Origin: Vreelandella hamiltonii
GTDB lineage: Bacteria > Pseudomonadota > Gammaproteobacteria > Pseudomonadales > Halomonadaceae
DNA: 64,000 nucleotides
NCBI RefSeq assembly: GCF_014651775.1
Contig: NZ_BMXN01000001.1
Location: 248,001-312,000 of the forward strand
Reading direction: 5' to 3'
Numbering within the stretch: the stretch's first letter is position 1; each line of letters opens with the position of its first letter. The position numbers were made by a program, and so were the translations under genes. Under the pieces are notes generated by a model. The model saw only the letters and a program-made list of their open reading frames with translations. It was not told the DNA's origin and ran no database searches. Below, in pieces: positions 30,683 to 40,152 of the stretch.

Positions 30683-32869
30683 TCAGAACTCGTAAGTAGC
30701 AGACAACCAGAAGCTGCGACCGTTCAGCGCAACACCGTCAGTGGAGCGGCCGGTTTGGGTGTAGCGGTAGGCCGCGTAGGTGTCGCCGTTATGCTCGAAG
30801 GTGTCGTAGCCCGTGAAGTCCTTGTCCAGCAGGTTCTGGACCGCGCCGGTCAGCCGCACGCTGTCGGAGAAGCGGTAGGTGCTGCGCAGGTTGAACAGCT
30901 CATATCCGTCCAGCTTGTTGCCCAGCTGTTGATACAGTGAGAGCGTTTCACCCGACGTGGGCAGGCCTGCCGAGAAGCGCTCGCGAGAAGAGTAGTACTC
31001 GCCTTCCAGCGTGGTGCTCCAGCGGTCGTTGATCTGCCAGGTGAGGTCGGCAGTCAGCTTGTGCTTCGGCGTGTTGGTCAGAATCATCCCTTCGTTGTCA
31101 CCGGAGGTGATCTCGGAATCGGTGAAGGTATAGCCGCCGCTGACACGCCAGTCCGGAGCAATCTGATAGTTGGCGCTCAGCTCGACGCCGCGGGTCTCGG
31201 CACGGTCGATATTGGTCAACTGCCCGAAGCTCTCCTGCTGGGTAAAGTTGCCCACGCTCAAGCAGTTGGCCAGCCCTGCATAGGGCGTATTGCCATTGCT
31301 GTCGATGAACTGGCAGTTGGGAATATCGTCTGCGTCGGCAATACGATCGCGGAACTGGGTGAAGAACAGCGTTGCCCCGGCAGAGAAACGCTCCTGATCG
31401 TCGTAGATGGCGCCAATTTCATAGTTGGTGCTTTTTTCCGGCTCCAGATCCGGGGTGCCGATATTGACCGTTGCCCCCTGGCCGCCAAATCCGTTGACGC
31501 CATCATGCAGCTGGTTCAGCGTGGGCGTCTTGTAGCCTTGGCTGATACCACCTTTCAGCGTCCAGTGGGGCGTGGTGTTCCATACCAGGTAGCCGCGTGG
31601 GCTGAAGTGCCCGCCAAAGGCGTCGTGGTTTTCGTAGCGGCCACCCAGGGTCAGCGCCAGATCATCGCGCAGCAGCCACTCGTCTTCCACGAACGCGGCC
31701 CAGCTGTTCTGCTCGAAACGCTCGTTGCCTGCCGTACCGTCTTCCAGGCGGGCGTCGATGTACTGGCCGCCGACGGTCACCATGTGGTCACCCAGCGGGG
31801 CCACGAACTTGCTGTCGACCACGATATCGCGGTTTTCCAGCAGGCGGGGTTCGCCGCCTTGTGCCACGTAGCCGTAGTCGGGGGCATTGCCCGCTGGCAG
31901 GGTGCGGCCCAGGGTTTCGGTTTCGCTGTGGCTGATGCTGCTTTCCCAGGTGCCCGCTTCGAAACGTCCGGTATGGCCAATGGCGACCTGATCGCGGTTG
32001 AAGCGCATTTCGTCTTCATAACCAAACACCCGCGCGGGGGTGTCCAGGTTGCCCAGGCGGCTGTCGCTGTTATCGTAGGTCTGGCGGGAGCGCTCGGCAT
32101 CCAGCCAGAATTCGTTCGTTTCATCCGGCGTGACGTTGATGCGCCCGCCGATGGAGTAAATGCGCGCTTCCGAGGGGCGCGGGTCGCGACCTGAGCTGTT
32201 CTCGATCATGCGCTCTGAGCTGTCGCGGTCAAACAGGCGGCCGCGCAGCTGCAGACCCACGGTGTCTTCCACCAAGGGGCCAGAGGCATAGAGGTTGATG
32301 GCGGAGCTGTTGCCCTCGTCGCGATTCTGCTGGAAGGAGTTTTCCACCGACACCGAGCCTGCCCAGTCCTGGCCAACGCGGCGCGTGATGATGTTGATCA
32401 CGCCACCCATGGCATCGGAGCCGTAAAGCGTGGACATCGGCCCACGAATCACCTCGATACGCTCGATGGCAGAAAGCGGGGGAATGAAGCTGGTGGAGGT
32501 CTCACCAAAACCGTTCGGGGTCACATCGCCAGAGGCGTTTTGGCGGCGGCCGTCGATGAGGATCAGGGTATAGTTGCTGGGCATGCCACGAATGGAAACG
32601 TTCAGCCCGCCGGTCTTGCCCGTGCCAGCGCGGACATCCACTCCCGGTACGTCAGCAATGGCTTCGGCAATATTGGAAAACTGCTTCTGCTCCAGCTCTT
32701 CACGGGTGACCACGGAAATGCTGGCGGGCGCGTTGTTGAGCGTTTGCTCGTAACCGGCCGCTGTCACGACCATGTTGTTGAGCTGGGCAGTTTCCTGAGC
32801 ATTGACGGCTGTGGCGGTCATGCTGACAGCAATGGCGCTGGCCAGTGCAGAACGTGTAAAGCGTGGCAT
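30683..32869 (-). CDS. TonB-dependent siderophore receptor (FepA/CirA-like)
   Basis: A 728-residue outer-membrane receptor. Signal peptide ending VNA; TonB box NMVVTAA; plug domain (SISVVTREELEQKQF ... VSIRGMPSNYTLILIDGRR ... IEVIRGPMSTLYGSDAMGGVINIITR); and a 22-strand barrel ending in aromatic YEF. The plug resembles catecholate siderophore receptors. Divergent from an Fe-siderophore ABC uptake operon across about 245 nt containing two Fur-box-like sites, so ferric siderophore uptake is likely. AGGGGAT precedes the ATG. Confidence 0.92.
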   Translation of the reverse strand: MPRFTRSALASAIAVSMTATAVNAQETAQLNNMVVTAAGYEQTLNNAPASISVVTREELEQKQFSNIAEAIADVPGVDVRAGTGKTGGLNVSIRGMPSNYTLILIDGRRQNASGDVTPNGFGETSTSFIPPLSAIERIEVIRGPMSTLYGSDAMGGVINIITRRVGQDWAGSVSVENSFQQNRDEGNSSAINLYASGPLVEDTVGLQLRGRLFDRDSSERMIENSSGRDPRPSEARIYSIGGRINVTPDETNEFWLDAERSRQTYDNSDSRLGNLDTPARVFGYEDEMRFNRDQVAIGHTGRFEAGTWESSISHSETETLGRTLPAGNAPDYGYVAQGGEPRLLENRDIVVDSKFVAPLGDHMVTVGGQYIDARLEDGTAGNERFEQNSWAAFVEDEWLLRDDLALTLGGRYENHDAFGGHFSPRGYLVWNTTPHWTLKGGISQGYKTPTLNQLHDGVNGFGGQGATVNIGTPDLEPEKSTNYEIGAIYDDQERFSAGATLFFTQFRDRIADADDIPNCQFIDSNGNTPYAGLANCLSVGNFTQQESFGQLTNIDRAETRGVELSANYQIAPDWRVSGGYTFTDSEITSGDNEGMILTNTPKHKLTADLTWQINDRWSTTLEGEYYSSRERFSAGLPTSGETLSLYQQLGNKLDGYELFNLRSTYRFSDSVRLTGAVQNLLDKDFTGYDTFEHNGDTYAAYRYTQTGRSTDGVALNGRSFWLSATYEF

Positions 32870-32898
32870 GGCGATCCCCTGAGATGAAACTTATTTGC

Positions 32899-32917
32899 TA
32901 ATGAAACTGATTATCAA
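32899..32917 (-). promoter_or_regulatory. Fur-box-like site upstream of the receptor gene
   Basis: The 19-nt stretch, read on the minus strand, contains TTGATAATCAGTTTCATTA, sharing GATAATC and CATTA elements with the Fur consensus. It lies 30 nt upstream of the receptor start. Match is partial; iron regulation is inferred from this and the gene functions. Confidence 0.45.
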
Positions 32918-33067
32918 AAGAGGTTGGGATTCTAAGAAGAAAAGTTCCCATGCGCGAGGCTGTTTCATCGAACGGTGCGTTGCATGAACCGAAACGGCCC
33001 CGAGTCGCCTTCAAGCGTTGCAAGATATGCAACGGTGCATTCGCGTAAATAAGGGTGCAAGTGCTGT

Positions 33068-33086
33068 TGAGAATCGTTACTATCTT
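33068..33086 (+). promoter_or_regulatory. Fur-box-like site upstream of the siderophore uptake operon
   Basis: TGAGAATCGTTACTATCTT resembles the Fur consensus as GAGAATCGTTACTATC with imperfect dyad symmetry, about 29 nt upstream of the binding-protein start. Confidence 0.45.
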
Positions 33087-33114
33087 TCCAACACTCAATC
33101 GGGAGAGGCTTTAC

Positions 33115-34092
33115 ATGGGCCGTACGTTGCAGCGCAGAGGGATCGGGCCTAGTGGGATCGGGCGTGATGTGATCGGGTTGGCGGGTAGAACAGTCGTGGC
33201 GCTGGTGGTCGGTAGCCTGATTGCCGGTGCTGCCCAGGCGCGCACCCTGGAGACCGCTTATGGCGAGGTCGAGGTCAACGACCACCCCGAGCGTGTGGTC
33301 ACCCTTTACGAGGGGGCGCTGGATGCCTCGCTGGCCGCAGGCATTCTTCCGGTGGGCGCCGTGACCACTCGGGGCGGTGACAACGTGGCAGAGTATGTAG
33401 AAGCCTACCTGGGCGAAGAGCGCCCGGCCATCGTCGGCGTCGTGCGCGAGATCAACATCGAAGCCGTGCTGGCGCAACAGCCCGATTTGATTCTGGCGGC
33501 ACCGCAGCTTCCCGAAGCCCAGTACCAGCTGCTGTCGCGTATTGCGCCTACTGTCGTACCTCACACGCAGCCGCTGGCGTCCGATAACTGGGAAGCCGAA
33601 GCCCGACTGTATGGCCAGGCGCTCAACCGCGAAGCGCAGATCGACGAGGCCATTGCCGCCGTGGAGCAGCGCGCCGCAGAGCTGGCCAGTGCCATCGCTG
33701 AAGCTGGAGTAGGCGGCACGGCCGTGCTGGCTCGCTGGATGCCCAGCGGCCCCATGGTGATGTCGAAGGACCTGATTGCCACGGGCCTGCTGGATAGCGT
33801 GGGCCTGGAGGTGCAGGACGCCGGGCTGATCAAGCCAGACAGCGCCCACAGCGACGTGCTCAGCCTGGAAAACCTGTCTCAGGTAGACGGTGACTGGCTA
33901 TTTCTGGCGACGCTCAACGCCGATGGCCAGGCCGCGCTGGATGCCGCCCGTCAGAGCCCGGCATTTACACGCCTGAACGTCGTCGAAAACGACCGGGTCG
34001 TGCCGGTCAACGGCCAGCTCTGGAGCAGCGCCAACGGCCCGCTGGCGGCCCAGGCCATCCTGGATGACATCGAGAACGCGTTGTTGCCGTGA
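33115..34092 (+). CDS. Iron-siderophore ABC transporter substrate-binding protein
   Basis: A 325-residue periplasmic protein of the FecB/FhuD class. A long basic N-terminus leads into a signal peptide ending AAQA, followed by ERVVTLYEGALDASLAAGILPVGAV and VLAQQPDLILAAPQ, standard for the fold. The ATG at 33115 has GGGAGAGG 6 nt upstream. Its stop overlaps the next gene start (TGATG), so it is coupled to the permease. It carries ferric siderophore from the outer-membrane receptor to the permease. Confidence 0.92.
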   Translation: MGRTLQRRGIGPSGIGRDVIGLAGRTVVALVVGSLIAGAAQARTLETAYGEVEVNDHPERVVTLYEGALDASLAAGILPVGAVTTRGGDNVAEYVEAYLGEERPAIVGVVREINIEAVLAQQPDLILAAPQLPEAQYQLLSRIAPTVVPHTQPLASDNWEAEARLYGQALNREAQIDEAIAAVEQRAAELASAIAEAGVGGTAVLARWMPSGPMVMSKDLIATGLLDSVGLEVQDAGLIKPDSAHSDVLSLENLSQVDGDWLFLATLNADGQAALDAARQSPAFTRLNVVENDRVVPVNGQLWSSANGPLAAQAILDDIENALLP

Positions 34093-35117
34093 TGTTTGCT
34101 GCTTTTATAGGGAGCAGCGCCGCCCGGCGCTGCTCCGCAACGACCTGGATGCTGATACTGCTCACCGCCTTGTTGGCGGTGTGTGTCGTTAGCCTTGTGA
34201 TTGGCGCGGGCCAGGTGGGCCCTGTGCGCGTATTGGGGCTGCTGCAAGGGGTGGACGACAGCGAAGCGCTGTTCGTGGTGCAGGAGCTGCGCGCCCCTCG
34301 TACCCTGATCGGCCTGACCGTAGGCGTAGCCCTGGGGGTCGCGGGCGCACTGCTGCAGGCCGTTTCGCGCAACCCGCTGGCCGAGCCGGGCCTGCTGGGG
34401 GTCAGCGCTGGGGCGGCATTCGCCGTGGCGCTGGCGCTGGTGCTGGGGGCCAGCGCCGCCACCCTGCGTATCTCCGTGGCCCAGCTGGGCGCACTGATCG
34501 GCTGCCTGTGCGTGCTCAGCGTGGCGCGCTTTCGCGGTGTCGGCAACGACCCGGTTCGGCTGGTGCTGGCCGGGGCGGCGTTTTCCGGGCTGCTGGGTTC
34601 GCTCAGCTCCCTGATGCTGCTCTACGATCAGCGCGCTGCCGATGAAATCCGCTTCTGGGTCGTGGGCAGCCTGGCGGGCCGCCGTTTGGAGGACTGGTGG
34701 GCGGTGCTCCCCAGCCTGGCGGTGGCGGCGGCCACGGTCGCGCTCATCGCGCGCCCCCTGGCGGCGCTGGCGCTGGGCGAGCGGGCAGCCAGCGGCCTGG
34801 GGCATCGCCCCGGGCTGATTCGCTGGCTGGCGATTGGCTGTGTGGCGCTGCTGGTGGGGGCGGCCACGGCCATTGCCGGGCCGATTGCCTTCGTCGGGCT
34901 GGTGGTGCCTTTCGTGGCCCGCGCCATTGCCGGGCCGGACATTCGCCGCACGCTCTGGTTCTGCCTGCCGATAGGCCCGTTGATCGTACTCACCGCCGAT
35001 ATCATCTCCCGGGTCATCGTGGCGCCTTCCGAACTGCCGCTGGGCGTGCTCACGGCGCTGTGTGGCGCACCGGTGCTGATTGCCGTGGTGCGCGCCCGCC
35101 GTTTACCCATGCTGTGA
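34092..35117 (+). CDS. FecCD-family iron-siderophore permease (first)
   Basis: Inner-membrane permease of about nine to ten helices, 341 residues. The family stretches VQELRAPRTLIGLTVGVALGVAGALLQAVSRNPLAEPGLLGVSAG and GPIAFVGLVVPFVARAIAGPDIR (ATPase-coupling loop) are clear. Starts on the ATG that overlaps the binding-protein stop; a GTG one codon earlier is possible. Pairs with the following homologous permease to make a heterodimer. Confidence 0.93.
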   Translation: MFAAFIGSSAARRCSATTWMLILLTALLAVCVVSLVIGAGQVGPVRVLGLLQGVDDSEALFVVQELRAPRTLIGLTVGVALGVAGALLQAVSRNPLAEPGLLGVSAGAAFAVALALVLGASAATLRISVAQLGALIGCLCVLSVARFRGVGNDPVRLVLAGAAFSGLLGSLSSLMLLYDQRAADEIRFWVVGSLAGRRLEDWWAVLPSLAVAAATVALIARPLAALALGERAASGLGHRPGLIRWLAIGCVALLVGAATAIAGPIAFVGLVVPFVARAIAGPDIRRTLWFCLPIGPLIVLTADIISRVIVAPSELPLGVLTALCGAPVLIAVVRARRLPML

Positions 35118-35166
35118 CCCTCTCTTCATGCTGTGCAAGCCCGCTGCTTGCCTGGACGCTGACGCT

Positions 35167-36288
35167 ATGAAAATGACGGCAAAATCGACGTTGGGTGCAA
35201 GGCCGATGTGGCCGATGACGACCCCCGCCCCCTTGGCCACGCCCGCTGCTACCCCGGCGGGCTATTGGCGTTTGCAGAGCACGACAGGGCGCTACCATGT
35301 GTTGCTGGAGAAGCGTGCCGTGGCGGTGAATGCGGGGTTGCTGCTGGCGCTGATGGCCGCCAGCCTGCTCTATCTGAGCCTGGGCAACGTGGCGCTGGCC
35401 CCTCGTGCGGTGCTGGCGGCGTTGGCCGGGCAGGGGGAGATGATGGCCACCTTCATGGTCCGCGAGCTGCGCCTGCCGCGCCTGCTGGCGGCGTGCTATA
35501 CCGGGGCCGCCTTCGCCCTGGCCGGGGTGCTGATGCAGACCCTGGCCCGCAACCGCCTGGCCACGCCGGGCATCATCGGGATCGACAACGGCGCCACTGC
35601 CTTTGCCGTGGCCTCGGTGGTGGGGTTGGGGGTGGGCATTGCTCCGCCTGCCATGGCACTGGCCGGGGCCACCACGGCGGCCGTGCTGACGTTCGGCCTG
35701 GCGGCGGGTAGCGGTACTCAGGGCTATCGGTTCATCGTAGCCGGAATTGGGGTGGGGGCCGTGTTTGGCGCCATTACCCAACTGCTGCTGGCGCGGGTCG
35801 CCATCGATACCGCCAACGCCGCTTACCCGTGGACGGTCGGCTCGCTCAACGCACGGCCCAGCGGCAGCGTTCAACTGTTGGGCGTGGGGCTGCTGCTGGG
35901 CCTGGTGGCGGCCATGGCGCTGGCCCGCTCCCTGACCGTGCTGCGCTTCAAGGACGCCACGGCCAGTGGCCTGGGAGTCAGCGTCACCGCCCGCCGCTTT
36001 CAGGTGCTGATGCTCTCGGTGGTGTTGACCGCCTTCGCCGTTGCCGTGGCAGGGCCGGTGGGCATGGTGGCGCTGATTGGGCCTGAAATCGCTCGCTCAC
36101 TCTCCAGCGCTCGCCATGTGCCGATTCTGGCCGCCACCCTGGCCGGGGCGCTGGTGATGGTGCTGGCCGACCTGGTCGGGCGAACCCTGTTTGCGCCCAT
36201 CGAGATTCCGGTGGGCATCGTTACGGCCGTGGTAGGTGGCCCCTGGTTATTATGGATTTTAATGCGCCCGCAACGGAGTCGCCCATGA
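35167..36288 (+). CDS. FecCD-family iron-siderophore permease (second)
   Basis: Homologous to the preceding permease: VRELRLPRLLAACYTGAAFALAGVLMQTLARNRLATPGIIG and AGPVGMVALIGPEIARS. The start is uncertain: 35167 gives 373 residues with a Pro/Ala/Thr-rich cytoplasmic tail of about 50 residues, and ATGs at 35128, 35206 and 35215 are also open, none with a strong ribosome-binding site. The end overlaps the ATPase gene start by 4 nt. Confidence 0.88.
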   Translation: MKMTAKSTLGARPMWPMTTPAPLATPAATPAGYWRLQSTTGRYHVLLEKRAVAVNAGLLLALMAASLLYLSLGNVALAPRAVLAALAGQGEMMATFMVRELRLPRLLAACYTGAAFALAGVLMQTLARNRLATPGIIGIDNGATAFAVASVVGLGVGIAPPAMALAGATTAAVLTFGLAAGSGTQGYRFIVAGIGVGAVFGAITQLLLARVAIDTANAAYPWTVGSLNARPSGSVQLLGVGLLLGLVAAMALARSLTVLRFKDATASGLGVSVTARRFQVLMLSVVLTAFAVAVAGPVGMVALIGPEIARSLSSARHVPILAATLAGALVMVLADLVGRTLFAPIEIPVGIVTAVVGGPWLLWILMRPQRSRP

Positions 36289-37094
36289 GCACTGCCCCCG
36301 GTTTACCCACCCTGGCCACCGACGCGCTCAGCATGAGTTATGGCCAACGCCAGGTGATCAAGGAGCTGGGCGTCGAGCTGCCCAGCGGCAAGGTAACGGC
36401 CATCGTTGGCCCCAACGGCTGTGGTAAATCCACGCTGCTCTCGGGGCTTGCCCGGCTGCATAAGCCCGACGGCGGCGCCGTACTGCTCGATGGCCACGAC
36501 ATTCAGCGCCTGCCCACGCGCCAGCTTGCCACCCAACTGGCGCTGCTGCCCCAGGAAGCCGTGGCCCCCGAAGGGCTCACCGTCACCGAGCTGATTCGCT
36601 TTGGCCGCCAGCCCCACCAGGGGTGGCTACGCCAATGGTCGGCGGAAGACCAGCAGGTCGTGCAGCACGCGCTGACCGCCGCAGGCCTGGAAGCGCTGGC
36701 CGACCGGCCGCTGGAAGCTCTCTCGGGCGGGCAGCGCCAGCGCGCCTGGATCGCCATGACCATTGCCCAGCAAACGCCGCTGCTGCTGCTGGACGAGCCC
36801 ACCTCAGCGTTAGACCTGGGCCACCAGATCGAAGTCTTCGAGCTGGTGCGCACGCTGGCCTGCCATGGCCGCACCGTGGTGATGGTGCTGCACGACCTGG
36901 CCAGCGCCTGCCGCTACGCCGACCACCTGATTGCCATGCGCGATGGCCAGATCGTCGACCAAGGTGCGCCAGCCGATGTGGTGACACCAGCCTTGGTGCG
37001 CGCGCTCTATCAGGTAGAATGCACGCTGTTGCTGGACCCGGATACCGGCAGCCCGCTGCTCGCCAACGTGCGCCGCGCCGAACGTTCTGAATGA
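36285..37094 (+). CDS. Iron-siderophore ABC transporter ATP-binding protein
   Basis: FecE-like ATPase of 269 residues: Walker A GPNGCGKST, signature LSGGQRQRAWIAM, Walker B LLLLDEPTSALD and switch HDLASACRYAD. The ATG at 36285 has CGGAG 6 nt upstream and overlaps the permease stop (ATGA), which argues against the upstream ATG at 36252. Energises the two permeases. Confidence 0.94.
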   Translation: MSTAPGLPTLATDALSMSYGQRQVIKELGVELPSGKVTAIVGPNGCGKSTLLSGLARLHKPDGGAVLLDGHDIQRLPTRQLATQLALLPQEAVAPEGLTVTELIRFGRQPHQGWLRQWSAEDQQVVQHALTAAGLEALADRPLEALSGGQRQRAWIAMTIAQQTPLLLLDEPTSALDLGHQIEVFELVRTLACHGRTVVMVLHDLASACRYADHLIAMRDGQIVDQGAPADVVTPALVRALYQVECTLLLDPDTGSPLLANVRRAERSE

Positions 37095-37156
37095 GCGGAG
37101 CCCCGTGCAGGGGTTCCAGGCCAAAAATACATGACAACACGCTAAAAGGAACCCTC

Positions 37157-38992
37157 GTGGCCTCTTCAACGCCCAGTTCTTCCGCCAGTTCTGCCAACCA
37201 AAGTTTTCAGGCGTTGGTCAGGCTGCTGCGCTACGCCAAGGGGTATCGTCGGCGGATTACCGCTGCCACGATCTGCTCCATCATCAACAAGCTGTTCGAT
37301 ATTGCCCCGGAAATTCTCATCGGTGTCGCCATCGATGTGGTGGTCAACCAGGAGAACAGCTTCGTGGCCCGCCTGGGGTTCGAAACCCCGCACGAGCAGA
37401 TCGCCATCCTCGCGGTGCTGACCTTCTTTATCTGGGCGGGGGAGTCGCTATTCGAGTACCTGTACCAGGTGCTTTGGCGCAATCTGGCCCAGCGGCTCCA
37501 GGCCGACCTGCGCCAGGATGCCTATGAGCACGCCCAGCGGCTCGACATGGCGTTTTTCGAATCGAAGAGCTCAGGCCAACTGGTGGCCACCATGAACGAT
37601 GACGTCAACCAGCTGGAGCGCTTCCTGGACGGCGGCGCCAACGCGCTGATTCAGGTGGGAGTGACCGTGGTGGCGGTGGGCGCCGTGTTCTTCGTGCTTT
37701 CCCCGCTGATTGCGCTGCTGGCCTTCACGCCCATCCCGCTGATCATCTGGGGAGCGTTCTTCTTCCAGCGCAAGGCGGGGCCGCTCTACAGCGAGGTGCG
37801 TGAGAAAGTGGGCGACCTTTCCAGCCGGCTCTCCAACAACCTGAGCGGCATTGCCACCATCAAGAGCTTCACCAGTGAAGCCCGTGAGGCCGAACGCCTG
37901 CGCAGCGCCAGTGAAGCCTATGTAGATGCCAACCGTCAGGCGATCAGGGTCAGTTCGGCGTTTATTCCGGTCATCCGCATGGCCATTCTGGCGGGCTTTT
38001 TGGCCACCTTCACCGTGGGCGGCATGATGGCGCTCAACGGCAGCCTCAACGTAGGCGCCTACGGCGTGCTGGTGTTCCTGACCCAGCGCCTGCTCTGGCC
38101 GCTGACCGGGCTGGCCCAGGTCATCGACCTGTTCGAACGCGCCATGGCCAGCACCAAGCGTATCCTGGACTTGCTGGAAGTCCCCATTACGGTGAAAGAC
38201 GACAGCACCCAGGCATTGGCCGCACCAGTGAAAGGCGAGGTGCGTTTCGAAGCGGTGAGTTTCCAGTACGAAGCCAGCCAGGTAGGCGTGAACGGGGTAG
38301 ACCTGCACGTTCCGGCGGGCACCACGCTGGCCCTGGTGGGGGCCACGGGGTCGGGTAAATCCACGTTGATCAAGCTGCTGCTGCGCTTCTACGACCCTGC
38401 CAGTGGCCGCGTGCTGGTCGATGGCCAGCCCATTACAGAGGTCAGCATGCATTCGCTGCGGCAGGCCATCGGCCTGGTCAGCCAGGACGTGTACCTGTTC
38501 GAGGGCAGCATTCGCGACAACATCGCCTACGGTATGCCCGATGCCGACGAAGCCGCCATCATCGAGGCCGCCAAAACCGCAGAAGCCTGGAGCTTTATCG
38601 AGACGCTGCCCCAAGGGCTGGACACCCCGGTGGGGGAGCGGGGCGTGCGCCTTTCCGGCGGCCAACGCCAGCGCCTTTCCCTGGCCCGGGCGCTGCTCAA
38701 GAACCCGCCCATTCTGGTGCTGGACGAAGCCACCAGCGCCGTGGACAACGAAACCGAAGCGGCGATCCAGCGCTCGCTGAAGCGCATTGCCCACGGGCGT
38801 ACGGTCATCATGATTGCCCACCGGCTGTCCACCATCGTGCATGCCGATGAAATCGTCGTGATCGAGAAGGGCCAGGTAGCGGAGCGCGGCAGCCATGCCA
38901 GCCTGCTACAGGCCGATGGCCACTACGCCGCCCAGTGGCGGGTACAAACCGGGGCCGCCCAGGCGGGCGATGTGGAAGTGCTGGGCCGCTAG
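37157..38992 (+). CDS. MsbA-type ABC exporter (transmembrane-ATPase fusion)
   Basis: A 611-residue half-exporter: six helices (about residues 30-320) then an ATPase domain with GATGSGKST, LSGGQRQRLSLARALL, LVLDEATSAVD and AHRLST. I use the GTG at 37157, with AAAGGAA 5 nt upstream; an ATG at 37091 overlaps the previous gene and lacks a site. Placed 62 nt after the siderophore ATPase gene, it probably belongs to the same operon and may export a siderophore or help move iron-siderophore complexes; that role is inferred from position. Confidence 0.88.
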   Translation: MASSTPSSSASSANQSFQALVRLLRYAKGYRRRITAATICSIINKLFDIAPEILIGVAIDVVVNQENSFVARLGFETPHEQIAILAVLTFFIWAGESLFEYLYQVLWRNLAQRLQADLRQDAYEHAQRLDMAFFESKSSGQLVATMNDDVNQLERFLDGGANALIQVGVTVVAVGAVFFVLSPLIALLAFTPIPLIIWGAFFFQRKAGPLYSEVREKVGDLSSRLSNNLSGIATIKSFTSEAREAERLRSASEAYVDANRQAIRVSSAFIPVIRMAILAGFLATFTVGGMMALNGSLNVGAYGVLVFLTQRLLWPLTGLAQVIDLFERAMASTKRILDLLEVPITVKDDSTQALAAPVKGEVRFEAVSFQYEASQVGVNGVDLHVPAGTTLALVGATGSGKSTLIKLLLRFYDPASGRVLVDGQPITEVSMHSLRQAIGLVSQDVYLFEGSIRDNIAYGMPDADEAAIIEAAKTAEAWSFIETLPQGLDTPVGERGVRLSGGQRQRLSLARALLKNPPILVLDEATSAVDNETEAAIQRSLKRIAHGRTVIMIAHRLSTIVHADEIVVIEKGQVAERGSHASLLQADGHYAAQWRVQTGAAQAGDVEVLGR

Positions 38993-39009
38993 GCTTTCAC
39001 GTGCCACGT

Positions 39010-39044
39010 ACGCAAGCGCCGCCCCATGGGCGGCGCTTGCGTTT
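39010..39044. terminator. Terminator between ABC exporter and YceI genes
   Basis: A 14-bp perfect stem CGCAAGCGCCGCCC / GGGCGGCGCTTGCG with a 3-nt loop, followed by TTT; it overlaps the stop codon of the convergent YceI gene. Confidence 0.8.
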
Positions 39045-39618
39045 AGCGGTTCACCAACAGCGCGTTCAGCGTCACCGGTACATGCTCATCGATCTGCTGA
39101 TAGCCCAGCAGGGAAAGCACCGTGCGTAGCGTGCTGTTGGCCATCAGGGCATTGCCATCCAGCGCCATCGGTTCGGCATGGGTGACACGCACTTCGTTCA
39201 GCCCAACGCGGGTAAAGCGCAGCGGCACCGCTTCCTCCTGGGTCAGCCGGTCGGTCTGGACTCGAAAGGTCAGGGTTTCCACCAGCTCCTCGCCCATGTC
39301 CAGGCGGTCCAGGCGTTCGGGGGGCATCTGCGCCACCAGCGTCACCAGCGGCGTATTGGCCAGCAGGCCCACCCACGGCGGCAGGTCACCCAAACGTTGC
39401 AGCAGGTCGGTCTGGCTCAGCCGGAGCGGCAGGCGCAGCGTACCATCGGGGGAGATATCGCCCTGCAAATTGCTCACGTGATGATGATGAGTTTGCGGCG
39501 CGCTACCGTCCAACTGGGTAATGGACGCCCGCACCTGCGATTGGGCAGGGTCCAACTGCCAGTCGGCCTGAACGGGCAGCGCCAGCAGCAGCGGAAAAAG
39601 AGCAATCAAGGCTTTCAC
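39043..39618 (-). CDS. YceI-family periplasmic protein
   Basis: A 191-residue exported protein: signal peptide MKALIALFPLLLALPVQA, then DWQLDPAQSQVRAS, the usual opening of the lipocalin-like YceI fold that binds polyisoprenoids. Starts with GTG at 39618, preceded by GGAG. The middle is more divergent than typical members, so the family call rests mostly on the N-terminal part and overall length. Confidence 0.75.
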   Translation of the reverse strand: MKALIALFPLLLALPVQADWQLDPAQSQVRASITQLDGSAPQTHHHHVSNLQGDISPDGTLRLPLRLSQTDLLQRLGDLPPWVGLLANTPLVTLVAQMPPERLDRLDMGEELVETLTFRVQTDRLTQEEAVPLRFTRVGLNEVRVTHAEPMALDGNALMANSTLRTVLSLLGYQQIDEHVPVTLNALLVNR

Positions 39619-39802
39619 AGCGTGTCTCCATAGAAGCAGTCATCAGCAGACCCCGGCCGCGCCGATTAGTGCCCGAAGGCCCGTGGGCAACCGCATTACG
39701 TCCGGTATCGCAGCCTGCCCGAAAAAGTGCCGCCCCACCACAAGATAGCGCCCCAAGGGGTAGCCGTGCCCCCACACATTCGCTATGATATGCACGCTTT
39801 TC

Positions 39803-39879
<77 letters not shown>

Positions 39880-40152
39880 TTTCTAAAGCAGGGAATGATT
39901 CCCTTGGTCCTTGGCTCCCCGCCGTTTATAGTTTTTTTGGCTAATTATCTTGCATAAGCACATGGTCAACGCGGAAGCAGCGCCTATGGCTGTGTATGGT
40001 ACATTTATCAATCTGTAGATGTTTTTCTTCTAACGATGCTTTGAGCACTCAGAGTTGTATCGCCTGTTATAAAAGGTCTAGCGATATACTCCAACGGCTT
40101 GGCAGCGAGAAATAAGCATTCGCCAGATGGCGAATCGAATAGACGGCACTCC

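Noticed and set aside
37571-38896. 441-codon open frame opposite the ABC exporter
   Set aside because: Low-complexity His/Gln-rich translation typical of antisense frames; the plus strand has intact ABC motifs.
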